Shown: positions 9,036 to 17,962, numbered from the stretch's first letter. The stretch: 64,000 bases of DNA from Opitutales bacterium (GCA_013215165.1 JABSRG010000012.1:1-64000); one strand, 5' to 3'. The notes: generated by a model from the sequence alone, not told the origin. Numbers and translations are program-made.

Positions 9036-9057
9036 TGTTCGATTTACCCCGCATTAG

Positions 9058-10209
9058 ATGAGAATTTTACCCCAAACTATCCTGCTCGCATCTGTCTTTT
9101 TCATGGCATCCCTCTCGGGCCAGAGCAACGCGTGGGATGGCCTCATAAATCGATCAGTCGATGTGAAGTTCTGTAAGTCTGACGACATAAATTATCGAAC
9201 TTTTGAGTTGGTCGATTTCCAAGAGCGCCGAGTATTGCTTCGATTTCCTGGTGATCGCAACGGAGGTATGATCGGATTCCCCCTAGTTGAGTTTCAGCAG
9301 GGATCGCTCTTCATCCGGGTCGAACCAGAGGGGAATTTGGAAGCAGGTCTGGATATCATCGCTGTGAATGGAGACATGGGTACGGTCATCCCCCTAATGC
9401 GCCCCACGGTATGGCCTCTAATAAAGTTTATGGCCTTACCTCGTAGTTCGACAAATTTCCATACCCTCGTTGAGGCTTATTTTAAGGCACTGATCGCAGA
9501 AGGGCTCGTAGATGAGGCCTTCGCCATTGTGAACGAATTTGATTTCAACCAAATCGATGTTGCGCTTTTTCGAAATGTTATGGGAGTCGTGGACCTCCTC
9601 CTTGAAAAAGGTCGCGAAGAGGACGCGGGACGCCTTTTGGCTCGTTTGCCTCTAGAAAATCCCGCACTTGGCCTCCAGGAGGTTGCCATGCAAATCGGTG
9701 ACCGCCTGCGAATGGGTGGGTTTTTTGGTCAGGCCATCGGAATTTACGAGAGGATCTATACTTTGCCTGAAACGCGTTTTCGTGAAAAGTGCCTCCTTTG
9801 GATCTCCTATTGTTACATGGAAGAGGGAAATTTCGATTCCGCTAAAATTTTCTTAGGCCTCGTTGGCAACATCGATCGGCGTCTTCCCGAATATTCGCTC
9901 ATGAAGCTGGTCGAATCTAAGATATACTTCGAAGAAAATCAGTTTCGTGACGCCATGACCGCTGTGAGCCAGGGCATTGTTTTCTCCCGCCTGGGCCTGG
10001 AATGGAGTGAAGAACTGATGTTTACATCGGCGAAAGCATACGAGGCGGTAGAACGGCCCTGGGTCGCGGAGAAAATTTACGAAGAGCTGATCCTTTTTTA
10101 TCCGAGTTCATCTTGGAGCGATCAAGCGCGCCGCCGTTTACAGGAGCTTGAAACTCGTGATCGTAGCAACGATCCCGTTCTGGTTCCTGAAGAAAACTCA
10201 GAAGCTTAA
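9058..10209 (+). CDS. exported TPR protein
   Basis: 383 residues starting 22 bases after the large TPR gene. The N-terminus (MRILPQTILLASVFFMASLSGQ) is a signal peptide. Residues about 25-120 form a non-TPR beta-rich domain; from about 135 onwards there are TPR-like helical pairs (EAYFKALIAEGLVDEAFAIV and others), with 'LILFYPSSSWSDQARRRLQE' near the end. Together with the preceding gene it may build a periplasmic scaffold for the ExbB/ExbD complex encoded immediately downstream; that is inferred from position. Confidence 0.8.
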   Translation: MRILPQTILLASVFFMASLSGQSNAWDGLINRSVDVKFCKSDDINYRTFELVDFQERRVLLRFPGDRNGGMIGFPLVEFQQGSLFIRVEPEGNLEAGLDIIAVNGDMGTVIPLMRPTVWPLIKFMALPRSSTNFHTLVEAYFKALIAEGLVDEAFAIVNEFDFNQIDVALFRNVMGVVDLLLEKGREEDAGRLLARLPLENPALGLQEVAMQIGDRLRMGGFFGQAIGIYERIYTLPETRFREKCLLWISYCYMEEGNFDSAKIFLGLVGNIDRRLPEYSLMKLVESKIYFEENQFRDAMTAVSQGIVFSRLGLEWSEELMFTSAKAYEAVERPWVAEKIYEELILFYPSSSWSDQARRRLQELETRDRSNDPVLVPEENSEA

Positions 10210-10251
10210 CTTTTTACCTATTCAAATTAAACGAAGTCCGTAATCCCCTAA

Positions 10252-11007
10252 ATGAAATCCCCGAAATTCAAATACCTTAGCCTCATCATTACGCTGTTCT
10301 TGGGCAGCATGACTTACGTTGTCGCGCAAGACGCACCAGAGGCCGAGCCGATTGCTGAAGAGAATGCCGAAACCGAGATTATCGACCTACTGAAAAAGGG
10401 AGGAAATACCATGTATGTCCTTGGTTTCCTTTCAGTGGTAGGGACGGCGTTGGTGATCTATAACCTTATTGCCATACGCAGTGCTCCATTTCTTGCCACA
10501 AAGCAGGTTGAAGAAATAGGCACCATGGTGGAGAGCTTGGATATCGAAGGCGCGAAAGCATTGTGCGAGGAAAACAGTTCTCCGGTAGTCAATATCATCG
10601 GAGCAGGCTTGGAGCGAATTCAAGATGGTGAGATCGACCAAGCATCGATGGAGAAAGCCGTGAGCGACGCTTCAGTTGAGGAGCTTTCTGGGGCTTTTGT
10701 TTTCATTAACTACCTTTCGGTTATCGGCGCGATCGCTCCCATGGTCGGACTGTTGGGAACTGTCTCTGGTATGATCAAAGCGTTCCGCGCTATTTCAACG
10801 GTAGGTATGGGCGATCCGGCGGTGCTTGCTGATAATATTTCTGAGGCCTTGATCACCACCGCATCTGGGCTGATCGTCGCGATTCCAGCACTCGTCGCCT
10901 ACTACTATTTTAAAAACCGCTATGGAAAGATCACTTCCTCGGTGAATCGCGTCGTCGGTGATGTGTTTTTCAAACTCAACTTGGCCGTTCGTCGCGCACA
11001 CGCCTAG
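10252..11007 (+). CDS. exbB: MotA/TolQ/ExbB proton-channel family protein
   Basis: 251 residues. An N-terminal hydrophobic signal (residues about 8-26) precedes an acidic linker (EAEPIAEENAETE), then three membrane helices at about 52-75, 148-172 and 195-220. The block 'LSVIGAIAPMVGLLGTVSGMIKAF' and 'EALITTASGLIVAIPALVAYYYF' are the conserved TolQ/ExbB signatures, including the Thr/Ser positions lining the channel. ExbB-type proteins form the pentameric stator that passes protons together with ExbD. Two exbD genes follow directly. Confidence 0.93.
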   Translation: MKSPKFKYLSLIITLFLGSMTYVVAQDAPEAEPIAEENAETEIIDLLKKGGNTMYVLGFLSVVGTALVIYNLIAIRSAPFLATKQVEEIGTMVESLDIEGAKALCEENSSPVVNIIGAGLERIQDGEIDQASMEKAVSDASVEELSGAFVFINYLSVIGAIAPMVGLLGTVSGMIKAFRAISTVGMGDPAVLADNISEALITTASGLIVAIPALVAYYYFKNRYGKITSSVNRVVGDVFFKLNLAVRRAHA

Positions 11008-11025
11008 ACATTGAGGCGCCTAGAT

Positions 11026-11436
11026 ATGGAAACTTGGCAACCTCCGCAAGAAGACGATTCACCCGATCTCACTCCGATGATCGACGTGGTGTTCCTGTTG
11101 ATCGTTTTCTTTATGACGGTCGCGGTCATTATCACCTCAGATAAGGTCGAAGTAGATTTGCCGATCGCTGAGGAGGCGATCGTCCCAGAAGAAGTCAACG
11201 ATCGTGCGACATTCACGATCGATGAGACAGGAAAGCTATATGCAGGGCCCGTTTTGATTGATGAGGTGCAGTTCGCGGAAATCGTTTCCGAAAGAGTCGC
11301 TGATACGCCCGATTTCAAAGTCTATCTTCGAGCAGATGCGAATACACCCCATCGGTTCGTTCGCGATGTCATGAACCTCAGTGCCGAGAACGGCGCATTT
11401 AACATCGTTTTTGGGACATTCCAGACTGCCAATTAA
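11026..11436 (+). CDS. exbD: ExbD/TolR-family biopolymer transport protein (first copy)
   Basis: 136 residues from the ATG at 11026; a TTG at 11011 would add five residues. The single membrane helix carries the family signature 'SPDLTPMIDVVFLLIVFFMT' with the functional Asp (MID) that relays protons with ExbB. The C-terminal periplasmic domain has the usual beta-alpha pattern ('ATFTIDETGKLYAGP', 'VYLRADANTPHRFVRDVM'). It is 18 bases after exbB and 5 bases before a second, divergent exbD, so both probably enter the same complex. Confidence 0.93.
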   Translation: METWQPPQEDDSPDLTPMIDVVFLLIVFFMTVAVIITSDKVEVDLPIAEEAIVPEEVNDRATFTIDETGKLYAGPVLIDEVQFAEIVSERVADTPDFKVYLRADANTPHRFVRDVMNLSAENGAFNIVFGTFQTAN

Positions 11437-11441
11437 TCTCC

Positions 11442-11882
11442 ATGGCTAAACTACCTTCTCAGCTCACCCAAGAGGATAAGCCGGACCTGACGCCGATGAT
11501 CGACGTTGTCTTCCTGCTGTTGATTTACTTCATGGTAACTGCCCAGCTTATCAAGGAAGAGACCGACCTGGGCTTTCAGCTCCCAGCCGATACGCCACCT
11601 GTAGAAAATCCTGAACACATCCCTTCCGAGCACATTGTCGACATCCTCTATGATGGGCAGCTCTTGCTGAACGGAGCTCCCAAGGACGATCCGGTCGACC
11701 CAATTATTCCCGAATTTCGTCGGACTCTACAGCGTATTGCTGCTTCAGATAAGCGGATGGGCATTGAAACGGTCATCACAATTCAAGCCGACCCCGAATC
11801 GCCGCACCAACGTTCCATCGACGTCCTCAACGCATGTGCTGAGGCCGAGTTGAAAATGGTCTCATTTGGCACAGGCAGTTAA
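11442..11882 (+). CDS. exbD: ExbD/TolR-family biopolymer transport protein (second copy)
   Basis: 146 residues with the same architecture: a short cytoplasmic N-terminus, a membrane helix 'KPDLTPMIDVVFLLLIYFMV' with the conserved Asp, and a periplasmic domain with 'ETVITIQADPESPHQRSIDVL'. It has only modest identity to the first copy outside the membrane helix, so this is paralogy, not a recent duplication. Pairs of exbD after one exbB are common in Verrucomicrobiota, Planctomycetota and Bacteroidota. Confidence 0.93.
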   Translation: MAKLPSQLTQEDKPDLTPMIDVVFLLLIYFMVTAQLIKEETDLGFQLPADTPPVENPEHIPSEHIVDILYDGQLLLNGAPKDDPVDPIIPEFRRTLQRIAASDKRMGIETVITIQADPESPHQRSIDVLNACAEAELKMVSFGTGS

Positions 11883-11899
11883 TTTAGATATATTCATCC

Positions 11900-12295
11900 A
11901 TGGCAGATATAGTAAAAAAGCTCTTGCACACGCGAATGCGCGTGAGCGATTTAGATGGCACAGTAGATTTCTATACCAAGATTCTTGGGCTTGAAGAGGT
12001 TGATAGAAAAGAGTCCCCGCGCGGATCGAAATTGGTTTTCTTGCGGACTCCAAATTCGGATGAACTGATAGAAATCACTTACTACCCTGGAAGTGGCGAG
12101 GTGGAGGTGCAAGAAGACCTGATGCATCTGGCGTTTGAAGTCGAGAGCATGGATGCTTTTGCAAAACATTTACAGTCTCATGGCGTTTCATTTTCTGACG
12201 GCCCAACTGAGAGTAGTTCGGGCTCCACATTCGCTTTCATTGATGCACCTGAGGGCTACGAGATCGAGTTGATCGAAAGCCCGAAACAGCGATAG
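11900..12295 (+). CDS. VOC-family (glyoxalase I-like) protein
   Basis: 131 residues with the vicinal-oxygen-chelate fold: 'LLHTRMRVSDLDGTVDFYTKI' at the N-terminus (His10 as likely first metal ligand), a Glu in 'ELIEITYY', His in 'DLMHLAFEV' and a C-terminal Glu in 'GYEIELIE'. These four positions match the metal ligands of glyoxalase I, so methylglyoxal detoxification (lactoylglutathione lyase) is the best guess, although VOC proteins are functionally diverse. It sits between the exbD genes and the VWA-like gene with short gaps; it may simply travel in the operon. Confidence 0.8.
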   Translation: MADIVKKLLHTRMRVSDLDGTVDFYTKILGLEEVDRKESPRGSKLVFLRTPNSDELIEITYYPGSGEVEVQEDLMHLAFEVESMDAFAKHLQSHGVSFSDGPTESSSGSTFAFIDAPEGYEIELIESPKQR

Positions 12296-12342
12296 TCTAA
12301 CACCTATTTTAGTTCTTAAAGGCACCCGACTGATTACTCCCT

Positions 12343-13677
12343 ATGGCCAAAAAGAAGAAAAAGAAAAATGCTCAGCTGGGCGCTGCGCTGACTGTTGCGG
12401 GCATTATCCATGCCGTCGTACTGGTTGCAGTCGGCGGCTATACCGTTTACAAATACGTTCAACCGACCGAGCCGAAATTTGAAGCACCTCCTCCGATGAA
12501 GCCACTCGAGCCGAGAAAGCTTGAGTATAAGATGAAGACACAAGACCGGCAGAAGCAGTCGGCTAAACCTCGACAGAGGCGCATCGAGGTGAAATCGCTC
12601 AATAGCGTTAATCTGCCTAATATTCAGATATCCGCCCCTAACATCGGAGCGGCGGTAGACGTCGGTGTCGGAGTAGCAGATATCGGCGTGGGCTCCTTTA
12701 GTGGATCGGGCCTACGGATGGGAGTTAGCGCAGTCGACTTTTTCGGCGTCAAATCCAAGGGCGAGCGCATCGTAATCATTGTAGATATTGCCCGAAGCAT
12801 GCTCGATCCGGAACGGGGGGATATTCCTGGTTTTATGCGCGTAAAACGTGAAGTAGGTGAAGTGATTCAAGGACTCAATTCAGCCACGTTGTTCAATCTC
12901 ATGGTATTTGCTCGAGGCGTTGATGTGATGAGTGAGAGTTTGGTCGTTGCTACTGAGGCAAATAAGCAGCGCGCCATCGATTTTTTTAAACCCTATTGGG
13001 ATGCCGACGGTGGATTTATCACAGGGCAGCGAGGCGTTTATCTGCGTAATTATTATCCCGACCTTGGCGACGTGCCTGTGCTTGGAGCGGCTGAAAAAAA
13101 TGTGAGAGTCGGTGGAGGGTCCAGGATGGATCTGGCTCTTTTGGCTTCATTTGAGCAAAAAGCAGACGCGGTTTTTATGATAACGGATGGAACGCCATCG
13201 ATTACCCGAGATTTGATGGGAAATGAAATCCGGGATTACGAGAAGGCTCTTGCTGAGTTTGAAAAAGGCAAAGCGAAGTTTTCTGATAAGGAGATTGAAA
13301 AGTATGAAAAGGAACTTGCCGAATGGTACAAGAAGGACAAAAAATTTCGTAAAAGACAGAAGGAGGAGCGTGCAACGAAGGGCTTAGGTGAAGTGATCTC
13401 GGGTGGTGGAAGCCGAGCAAAAGGTCTTCCAAAGCCGCCCTGGGGCAACGGTCCAAAGGCCTGGAAGAGAATCGAGGGGGACGATTTCTTCGTCAATTGG
13501 ATGGAAGAGCGTGCTGAAGCTATTTACGGCGGACGGAGTAAACGACCGACTCTCAACATTATTGGTTACTCGGTAGATGAAGATGTGGAGCGCTTTCTAA
13601 AGTCGTTGCAGCGTCCTTTCCCGAGCAGTGTCTATCGTACTATCGGTGATCCAAAAAAGGGGAATGACGACGTTTAG
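12343..13677 (+). CDS. membrane-anchored VWA-like protein with degenerate MIDAS
   Basis: 444 residues. A very basic start (MAKKKKKKN) and one membrane helix (about 13-33) are followed by a Pro/Lys-rich stretch (PTEPKFEAPPPMKPLEPRKL), a layout like the N-terminus of TonB. After a Gly-rich linker comes a VWA-like domain from about 140: 'ERIVIIVDIARSMLDP' stands where VWA domains have D-x-S-x-S, so the first Ser is replaced by Ala (D148-I-A-R-S152). 'ADAVFMITDGTPS' keeps the later metal-site Asp. A Lys/Glu-rich coiled segment (about 300-350) interrupts the domain. Last gene of the ExbB/ExbD run; it could be the force-transmitting partner. Function unproven. Confidence 0.7.
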   Translation: MAKKKKKKNAQLGAALTVAGIIHAVVLVAVGGYTVYKYVQPTEPKFEAPPPMKPLEPRKLEYKMKTQDRQKQSAKPRQRRIEVKSLNSVNLPNIQISAPNIGAAVDVGVGVADIGVGSFSGSGLRMGVSAVDFFGVKSKGERIVIIVDIARSMLDPERGDIPGFMRVKREVGEVIQGLNSATLFNLMVFARGVDVMSESLVVATEANKQRAIDFFKPYWDADGGFITGQRGVYLRNYYPDLGDVPVLGAAEKNVRVGGGSRMDLALLASFEQKADAVFMITDGTPSITRDLMGNEIRDYEKALAEFEKGKAKFSDKEIEKYEKELAEWYKKDKKFRKRQKEERATKGLGEVISGGGSRAKGLPKPPWGNGPKAWKRIEGDDFFVNWMEERAEAIYGGRSKRPTLNIIGYSVDEDVERFLKSLQRPFPSSVYRTIGDPKKGNDDV

Positions 13678-13916
13678 AGGGGCTTTCTTCAGGACGCGTT
13701 GGAACAGGGGCCTAGGTGGCTGATATTAAACTCAGATTCCCTGGTAGAGTTATGGCGACTTAGCTGGCTTGACTTGAACTTTGGCCTGCCCGTGGCAACC
13801 GCTTTCGAGATCACACTAGAGGACATAAGTCCGCCCCCAATTCTAGTTACATCCTGTCAGACTAAGACATAGATTTATCTTTGTATGCCGGATCATGTGC
13901 TCTAGATGTGGACTGT

Positions 13917-14993
13917 ATGATTCGGCTTTTGCTTATATGCTTCGTTCTTTTCTCAGGAGCGCTTGCCGCCTTCGGGCAGGATTTGTTTCCAAGTCAACCC
14001 TTACAAGTGGCGGTAACTCAATCTCCTCCATTTTCTTTCCAGGATGATTCGGGTGCATGGACGGGTGTCTCTGTCAGCCTCTGGGAAGCGATCGCTGAGA
14101 GTGCGGGTGTCGAATATAATTATATTGAGGTCTCTCTGGAGGAAATGCTTACGGGTCTGGATAGCGGAGAGATTGACTTGGCTACGGCTGCTCTATCTGT
14201 GACTGCTGAGCGCGAAGAAATAATTGATTTCTCTCACGCATTTTTCCGTTCCGGAGTTTCCGTAGCAGCGCCGGTGAAAAGCTCGTTATGGGCTTCTGTG
14301 GCCCAGCAGGTTTTTTCCATGCAAGCACTGCGCGCTGTAGGTTCGCTTTCTTTGGTTCTATCTCTGGTGGGTTTGGCAATGTGGCTGGTAGAGCGGAGTC
14401 GTAATGCTGAGCAGTTTGGCGGGCCATGGTGGCAGGGATTAGGAAACGGCTTTTGGTGGTCGGCAGTCACGATGACTACCGTAGGCTACGGCGATAAGGC
14501 TCCCACCACACTACTGGGAAGGCTTGTTGGTCTTGTTTGGATGTTTGCCTCGATCATTCTCATTTCTGGCTTCACTGCAGCCATAGCGACGGCATTTACG
14601 ATTAGCTCGCTGACTACATCAATTACCTCATTTGATGATTTGTATGGCAAAAAGATCGGTGTAGTCATTGGTAGTCTGGCAGAGAGTTATGTGCGTGAGC
14701 GCGGCTTTTCGACAGTTGGTTTTATTGGTACCGAGGAAGGCTTATCCGCAATTGTCACTGAGAGTATTGATGCTTTCGTAAACGACGATGCGGTGCTCAA
14801 ACACTTCATCCAAGAACACTATGCTGGACAGCTCACTACTATCGATGAAACTAGGAATGATGCATTCATTGCTTTTGGCTTCCCACAGGATGCTGAGTGG
14901 CAGGAGCAGGTAAACCTTGGGCTGTTGAAAGTCACCCAATCTGAGGAGTGGCTTAACATTCGTCGCCGCTTTCTGGGTGCGCACGAGGACTGA
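13917..14993 (+). CDS. GluR0-like ligand-gated potassium channel
   Basis: 358 residues from the ATG at 13917, which gives a proper signal peptide (MIRLLLICFVLFSGALAAFG). The order is S1 ligand-binding lobe (about 25-118), membrane helix 1 (about 140-157), pore loop with K+ selectivity filter TMTTVGYGDK (TVGYGD at 188-193), membrane helix 2 (about 202-232) and S2 ligand-binding lobe (about 238-358, with 'KIGVVIGSLAESY'). This split-SBP architecture is that of prokaryotic ionotropic glutamate receptors. The ligand is probably an amino acid. It is followed 11 bases later by a methyltransferase gene. The 240 bases upstream hold nothing recognisable. Confidence 0.92.
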   Translation: MIRLLLICFVLFSGALAAFGQDLFPSQPLQVAVTQSPPFSFQDDSGAWTGVSVSLWEAIAESAGVEYNYIEVSLEEMLTGLDSGEIDLATAALSVTAEREEIIDFSHAFFRSGVSVAAPVKSSLWASVAQQVFSMQALRAVGSLSLVLSLVGLAMWLVERSRNAEQFGGPWWQGLGNGFWWSAVTMTTVGYGDKAPTTLLGRLVGLVWMFASIILISGFTAAIATAFTISSLTTSITSFDDLYGKKIGVVIGSLAESYVRERGFSTVGFIGTEEGLSAIVTESIDAFVNDDAVLKHFIQEHYAGQLTTIDETRNDAFIAFGFPQDAEWQEQVNLGLLKVTQSEEWLNIRRRFLGAHED

Positions 14994-15004
14994 GAGTATT
15001 GAGC

Positions 15005-15871
15005 ATGCATATTGATTTAGCACTGTCCGATTGGGACAACTACGCTCTTCTCGACACGGGCAATAGAGAGAAGTTGGAACGATTTGGAGAGTATATCTTA
15101 GTCAGGAGTGAGCCCAAAGCTTGGTGGAAACCCTCTCTTCCAAAAAAGAATTGGGAGGCAGCACATGCCCGATTCGACGAAGACACGAACAAATGGTTGC
15201 GTAAGAAAGGATGCCCTGCCTCTTGGTGGATTTCCTACCGAGGCGTGCGGTTTGAGGTAAAACTCACCGGAGGCTCCAAGCACGTGGGCGTGTTTCCAGA
15301 ACAGGCTCCGCATTGGGACTTTATCCATCAGCAGATAGCCTCGGGCCATGTGAAATCGGTACTCAACCTGTTTGGGTACACAGGTGCTGCGAGCTTAATC
15401 GCTGCGAAATCGGGGGCCCAGGTGACGCACTGCGATGCTTCGAAACCGGTAATAGCGTGGGGTAGGAGTAATCAGGAGGCCTCCGGTATGGGAGACCTAC
15501 CTGTGCGTTGGATTTTGGATGACGCACTAAAGTTTGTTCAACGCGAGGTGCGCCGAGGCCGTCAATACGATGCCGTTCTCCTAGATCCACCCTCGTTCGG
15601 ACGGGGTCCTAAAAACGAGCTTTGGAAGGTAGAGCAGGGAATCATTGAGTTGTTAGAAACTTGCCGTCAAGTGATGGGGCCATCGCCAAAGATGATGCTC
15701 TTAACTATGTATAACTTAGAGGCATCTTCGCTGATGCTGCATCATCTTTTGGCACGCCTGTTTGGCCAGCGTAAGGGCTCTATTGAGGTCGGTGAGCTGG
15801 TGTTGAAGCAAAGCAGCGATGGTCTACTCTTGCCCTTGTCTCTGTATGGGCGTTGGACGGCAGATCCATGA
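15005..15871 (+). CDS. class I SAM-dependent RNA methyltransferase (RlmI/YccW-like)
   Basis: 288 residues from the ATG at 15005 (an in-frame TTG lies at 14999). The SAM-binding motif 'VLNLFGYTGAASLIAAKSGA' (about 120-140), 'THCDASKPVIAW' and the catalytic 'DAVLLDPPSFGRGPKNELW' (about 193-212) fit the RlmI/RlmK group of 23S rRNA methyltransferases. The N-terminus 'YALLDTGNREKLERFGEYILVRSEPKA' is typical of the short form that lacks a PUA domain. The exact RNA target is not evident. A bidirectional terminator follows. Confidence 0.82.
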   Translation: MHIDLALSDWDNYALLDTGNREKLERFGEYILVRSEPKAWWKPSLPKKNWEAAHARFDEDTNKWLRKKGCPASWWISYRGVRFEVKLTGGSKHVGVFPEQAPHWDFIHQQIASGHVKSVLNLFGYTGAASLIAAKSGAQVTHCDASKPVIAWGRSNQEASGMGDLPVRWILDDALKFVQREVRRGRQYDAVLLDPPSFGRGPKNELWKVEQGIIELLETCRQVMGPSPKMMLLTMYNLEASSLMLHHLLARLFGQRKGSIEVGELVLKQSSDGLLLPLSLYGRWTADP

Positions 15872-15942
15872 ACCTGGATTATACGATCTATTGCATAATC
15901 TGGGTTGCATAACGGTTTTTTAGTGCACCTGCGCGCTAAAAA

Positions 15943-15983
15943 ATAAAAAAGGCCACGACCGGGGGGATCGTGACCTTTTTTGG
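15943..15983. terminator. bidirectional Rho-independent terminator
   Basis: AAAAAAGG-C-CACGA pairs with TCGTG-A-CCTTTTTT around a G-rich loop at 15945-15981. It has an A-run on one side and a T-run on the other, so it can end both the plus-strand methyltransferase message and the minus-strand yceI message that meet here. Confidence 0.85.
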
Positions 15984-16003
15984 TGTGCAGAGGAGGGAGG
16001 AAA

Positions 16004-16588
16004 TTATTGCTTATGGGCTTGGATGTTGAGGACGATGTCGACTTCGTTACCGACCACACCTTGACCGTAAGTGATACCGAAATCACGGCGGTCGATTGTT
16101 GCGGAAGCCTCCCAGCCTGAGATGATTTTTCCACCACGGCCTTCACCTGTTCCGAGGAACTCTGTCTCCAGCACGACTTCTTTTGTGGTATTTAGGAGGG
16201 TAAGGTTGCCAGTGATTTTGAATGTGCTGTCGCCTGTTGCTTCCCAACTGGTGGATTCAAAAGTAGCCTCGGGAAATTCGGGAGTATTGAAGAAATCAGC
16301 ATTTTGGAGGTGCTCGTCGCGATCTTCGTTATTGGTGTCAACAGAAGTCGGTTTGATGGTCGCTACTGCCTTCGATTTGTCGATGTGCTCACCATCAAAA
16401 TGAATTTCCCCTTCGAATTCGCCGAAAGAACCGGGGACTTTGTTAAAAAAGTGGCGGATCTTGAAGGTAACGCCGGAGTGAACGGTATCGATTTTCCATA
16501 CAGGAAGCTTTTCCCCATGACCTGCGGCATGAAGGCTAAAAGCTGTGGTGAGTGTGCTGAGTGCAAGGAATGATATCAGTTTTTTCAT
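16004..16588 (-). CDS. YceI-family periplasmic protein
   Basis: 194 residues with a signal peptide (MKKLISFLALSTLTTAFSLHAA). The lipocalin-like YceI fold is shown by 'WKIDTVHSGVTFKIRHFF', 'GSFGEFEGEIHFD', 'ADFFNTPEFPEATFES', 'GNLTLLNTTKEVVLETEF' and 'ASATIDRRDFGITYG'. Family members bind isoprenoid or amide lipids in the periplasm. It is transcribed away from the sigma/anti-sigma genes' direction of reading, 57 bases downstream of the anti-sigma gene, and may be part of the same minus-strand unit. Confidence 0.93.
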   Translation of the reverse strand: MKKLISFLALSTLTTAFSLHAAGHGEKLPVWKIDTVHSGVTFKIRHFFNKVPGSFGEFEGEIHFDGEHIDKSKAVATIKPTSVDTNNEDRDEHLQNADFFNTPEFPEATFESTSWEATGDSTFKITGNLTLLNTTKEVVLETEFLGTGEGRGGKIISGWEASATIDRRDFGITYGQGVVGNEVDIVLNIQAHKQ

Positions 16589-16645
16589 AGTGTGGTTGAT
16601 GAAGTTTAGAAACTATTGGGTAATGATCGATAGCAACTAACTGGC

Positions 16646-17455
16646 TTAAAAAACGTCACGTAAGACTTCTTTTTTACCTTCGTTCGCAAGCATGAAGAGT
16701 CGCCCTTCATCTTCCCACACGCGATAGTTGCGATTCCGGTCCGAGTGGTAAAATGGCATCTGAGTTCGCATCTCAGCATCGAGTGCAACGGGATCTGCGG
16801 TGTAGAGGTGGACCATGCCTTTTTCGGTATAAAAGCAGATCATACTAATAGACTCGCCATCGAATGAAGTCTGTAGGCAGCCCATGGTCGGCGCGCCGTT
16901 CAAGTATTTGGGAAGATCCGTCATTTTGGGATGCGGGGCACCCTGAGTATCTAGATAAGAGACTAGCGTTGCTGCGTCATTGGAGTTTTTGTCAAAACCC
17001 GAGAATGCAGTGTAATGATCGGTCAGATAGCTGAGTAGCGCCGGGGTATGAGCAGCGGCGACTCGATTTGAGGCTGTTCCAGGTTGAGGGGCCCAGCGCA
17101 TCAGGCTTCCGACAGCAAGGATGACTACCATGGCTGCAGCAAGCCCGAGCCATTTGTTAGCGGCCCAGAAACTACGTTGGGTCGTATCTACTTTATTCAG
17201 TGCCGCAGTTTCTGCTCTATGAGTGGCGCCAGCACGCATCCCGGCAAGTATGGTTACACGTAGATCTGCGGGAGGTTCGATGCTTTGCACTTTGCTTTGA
17301 AAGAGCTGATCAAAGGCTACTTCTGATCGGTGCCATGCGCGCAGCTCATCGCTTTGCTTGAGCATTGCGAGTGCGTCGACGAACACGGGATCATCATGAT
17401 CTTCGTCGCCGGGGCGATAGGATTGGAGAATGAACTTGGCTTCTTCGATGTTCAT
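16646..17455 (-). CDS. putative anti-sigma factor, single-pass membrane protein
   Basis: 269 residues. The N-terminal 90 residues are helical and cytoplasmic ('DALAMLKQSDELRAWHRSEV'), followed by one membrane helix at about 99-117 (LGLAAAMVVILAVGSLMRW) and a 150-residue extracytoplasmic domain. This topology, plus location 12 bases after an ECF sigma gene, is that of an anti-sigma factor. The domain lacks a classical zinc-binding HxxxCxxC, so it is not a canonical ZAS-type anti-sigma; the assignment is mainly from context. Confidence 0.7.
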   Translation of the reverse strand: MNIEEAKFILQSYRPGDEDHDDPVFVDALAMLKQSDELRAWHRSEVAFDQLFQSKVQSIEPPADLRVTILAGMRAGATHRAETAALNKVDTTQRSFWAANKWLGLAAAMVVILAVGSLMRWAPQPGTASNRVAAAHTPALLSYLTDHYTAFSGFDKNSNDAATLVSYLDTQGAPHPKMTDLPKYLNGAPTMGCLQTSFDGESISMICFYTEKGMVHLYTADPVALDAEMRTQMPFYHSDRNRNYRVWEDEGRLFMLANEGKKEVLRDVF

Positions 17456-17467
17456 GGGGAATGGGGA

Positions 17468-17962
17468 TTATGCCGTTTCGGCGCGGGGTTCTGCTAGGAT
17501 CGCTTTGAGCTGGTTTTTTCCTCGGGATATACGGGACATTACCGTGCCGATCGGAACGGCTAAGATTTCAGCGATTTCTTTGTAGGAATTATTTTTAAGG
17601 TAGAAGAGCATCAGCGGTGTTCGGTAGACGTCGTCGACCTCTTGAAGAGCTTCGACTGCGGTGTTGCCGTCTACTGCGCGGAGCACTTCCGGCTGTGTGG
17701 CAGGGGCTGTGCGTTCGAGCACGTCATCTTCAGTATTTTCCATGCGATCGTCCTTTCGCTTGGTGCGTAGAAACTCTCGATAGAGCGTGGTAAAGAGCCA
17801 AGATTTGACCTTGGATTTATCCCTGAGCTGGTCGCCTTTTTCTGCGTAGATGTAGAAGGTCTGCTGTGTCAGGTCTCCGGCTCCGTCTTCGGATTTTGCT
17901 AAGCTGTATCCGAAGCGATAAAGCGGAGCATAGAATTCGTTTACTATCTCGTCGAAAGTCAC
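17468..17962 (-). CDS. ECF-type RNA polymerase sigma factor
   Basis: 164 residues. Sigma region 2 is at about 5-70 ('FYAPLYRFGYSLAKSEDGAGDLTQQTFYIYAEKG', with the -10-binding 'KVKSWLFTTLYREFL'), and region 4 at about 105-155 ('YRTPLMLFYLKNNSYKEIAEILAVPIGTVMSRISRGKNQLK'), the -35 helix-turn-helix. It is followed by the putative anti-sigma gene, forming a sigma/anti-sigma pair. The target regulon is unknown; yceI, immediately downstream, could be one target. Confidence 0.95.
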   Translation of the reverse strand: MTFDEIVNEFYAPLYRFGYSLAKSEDGAGDLTQQTFYIYAEKGDQLRDKSKVKSWLFTTLYREFLRTKRKDDRMENTEDDVLERTAPATQPEVLRAVDGNTAVEALQEVDDVYRTPLMLFYLKNNSYKEIAEILAVPIGTVMSRISRGKNQLKAILAEPRAETA

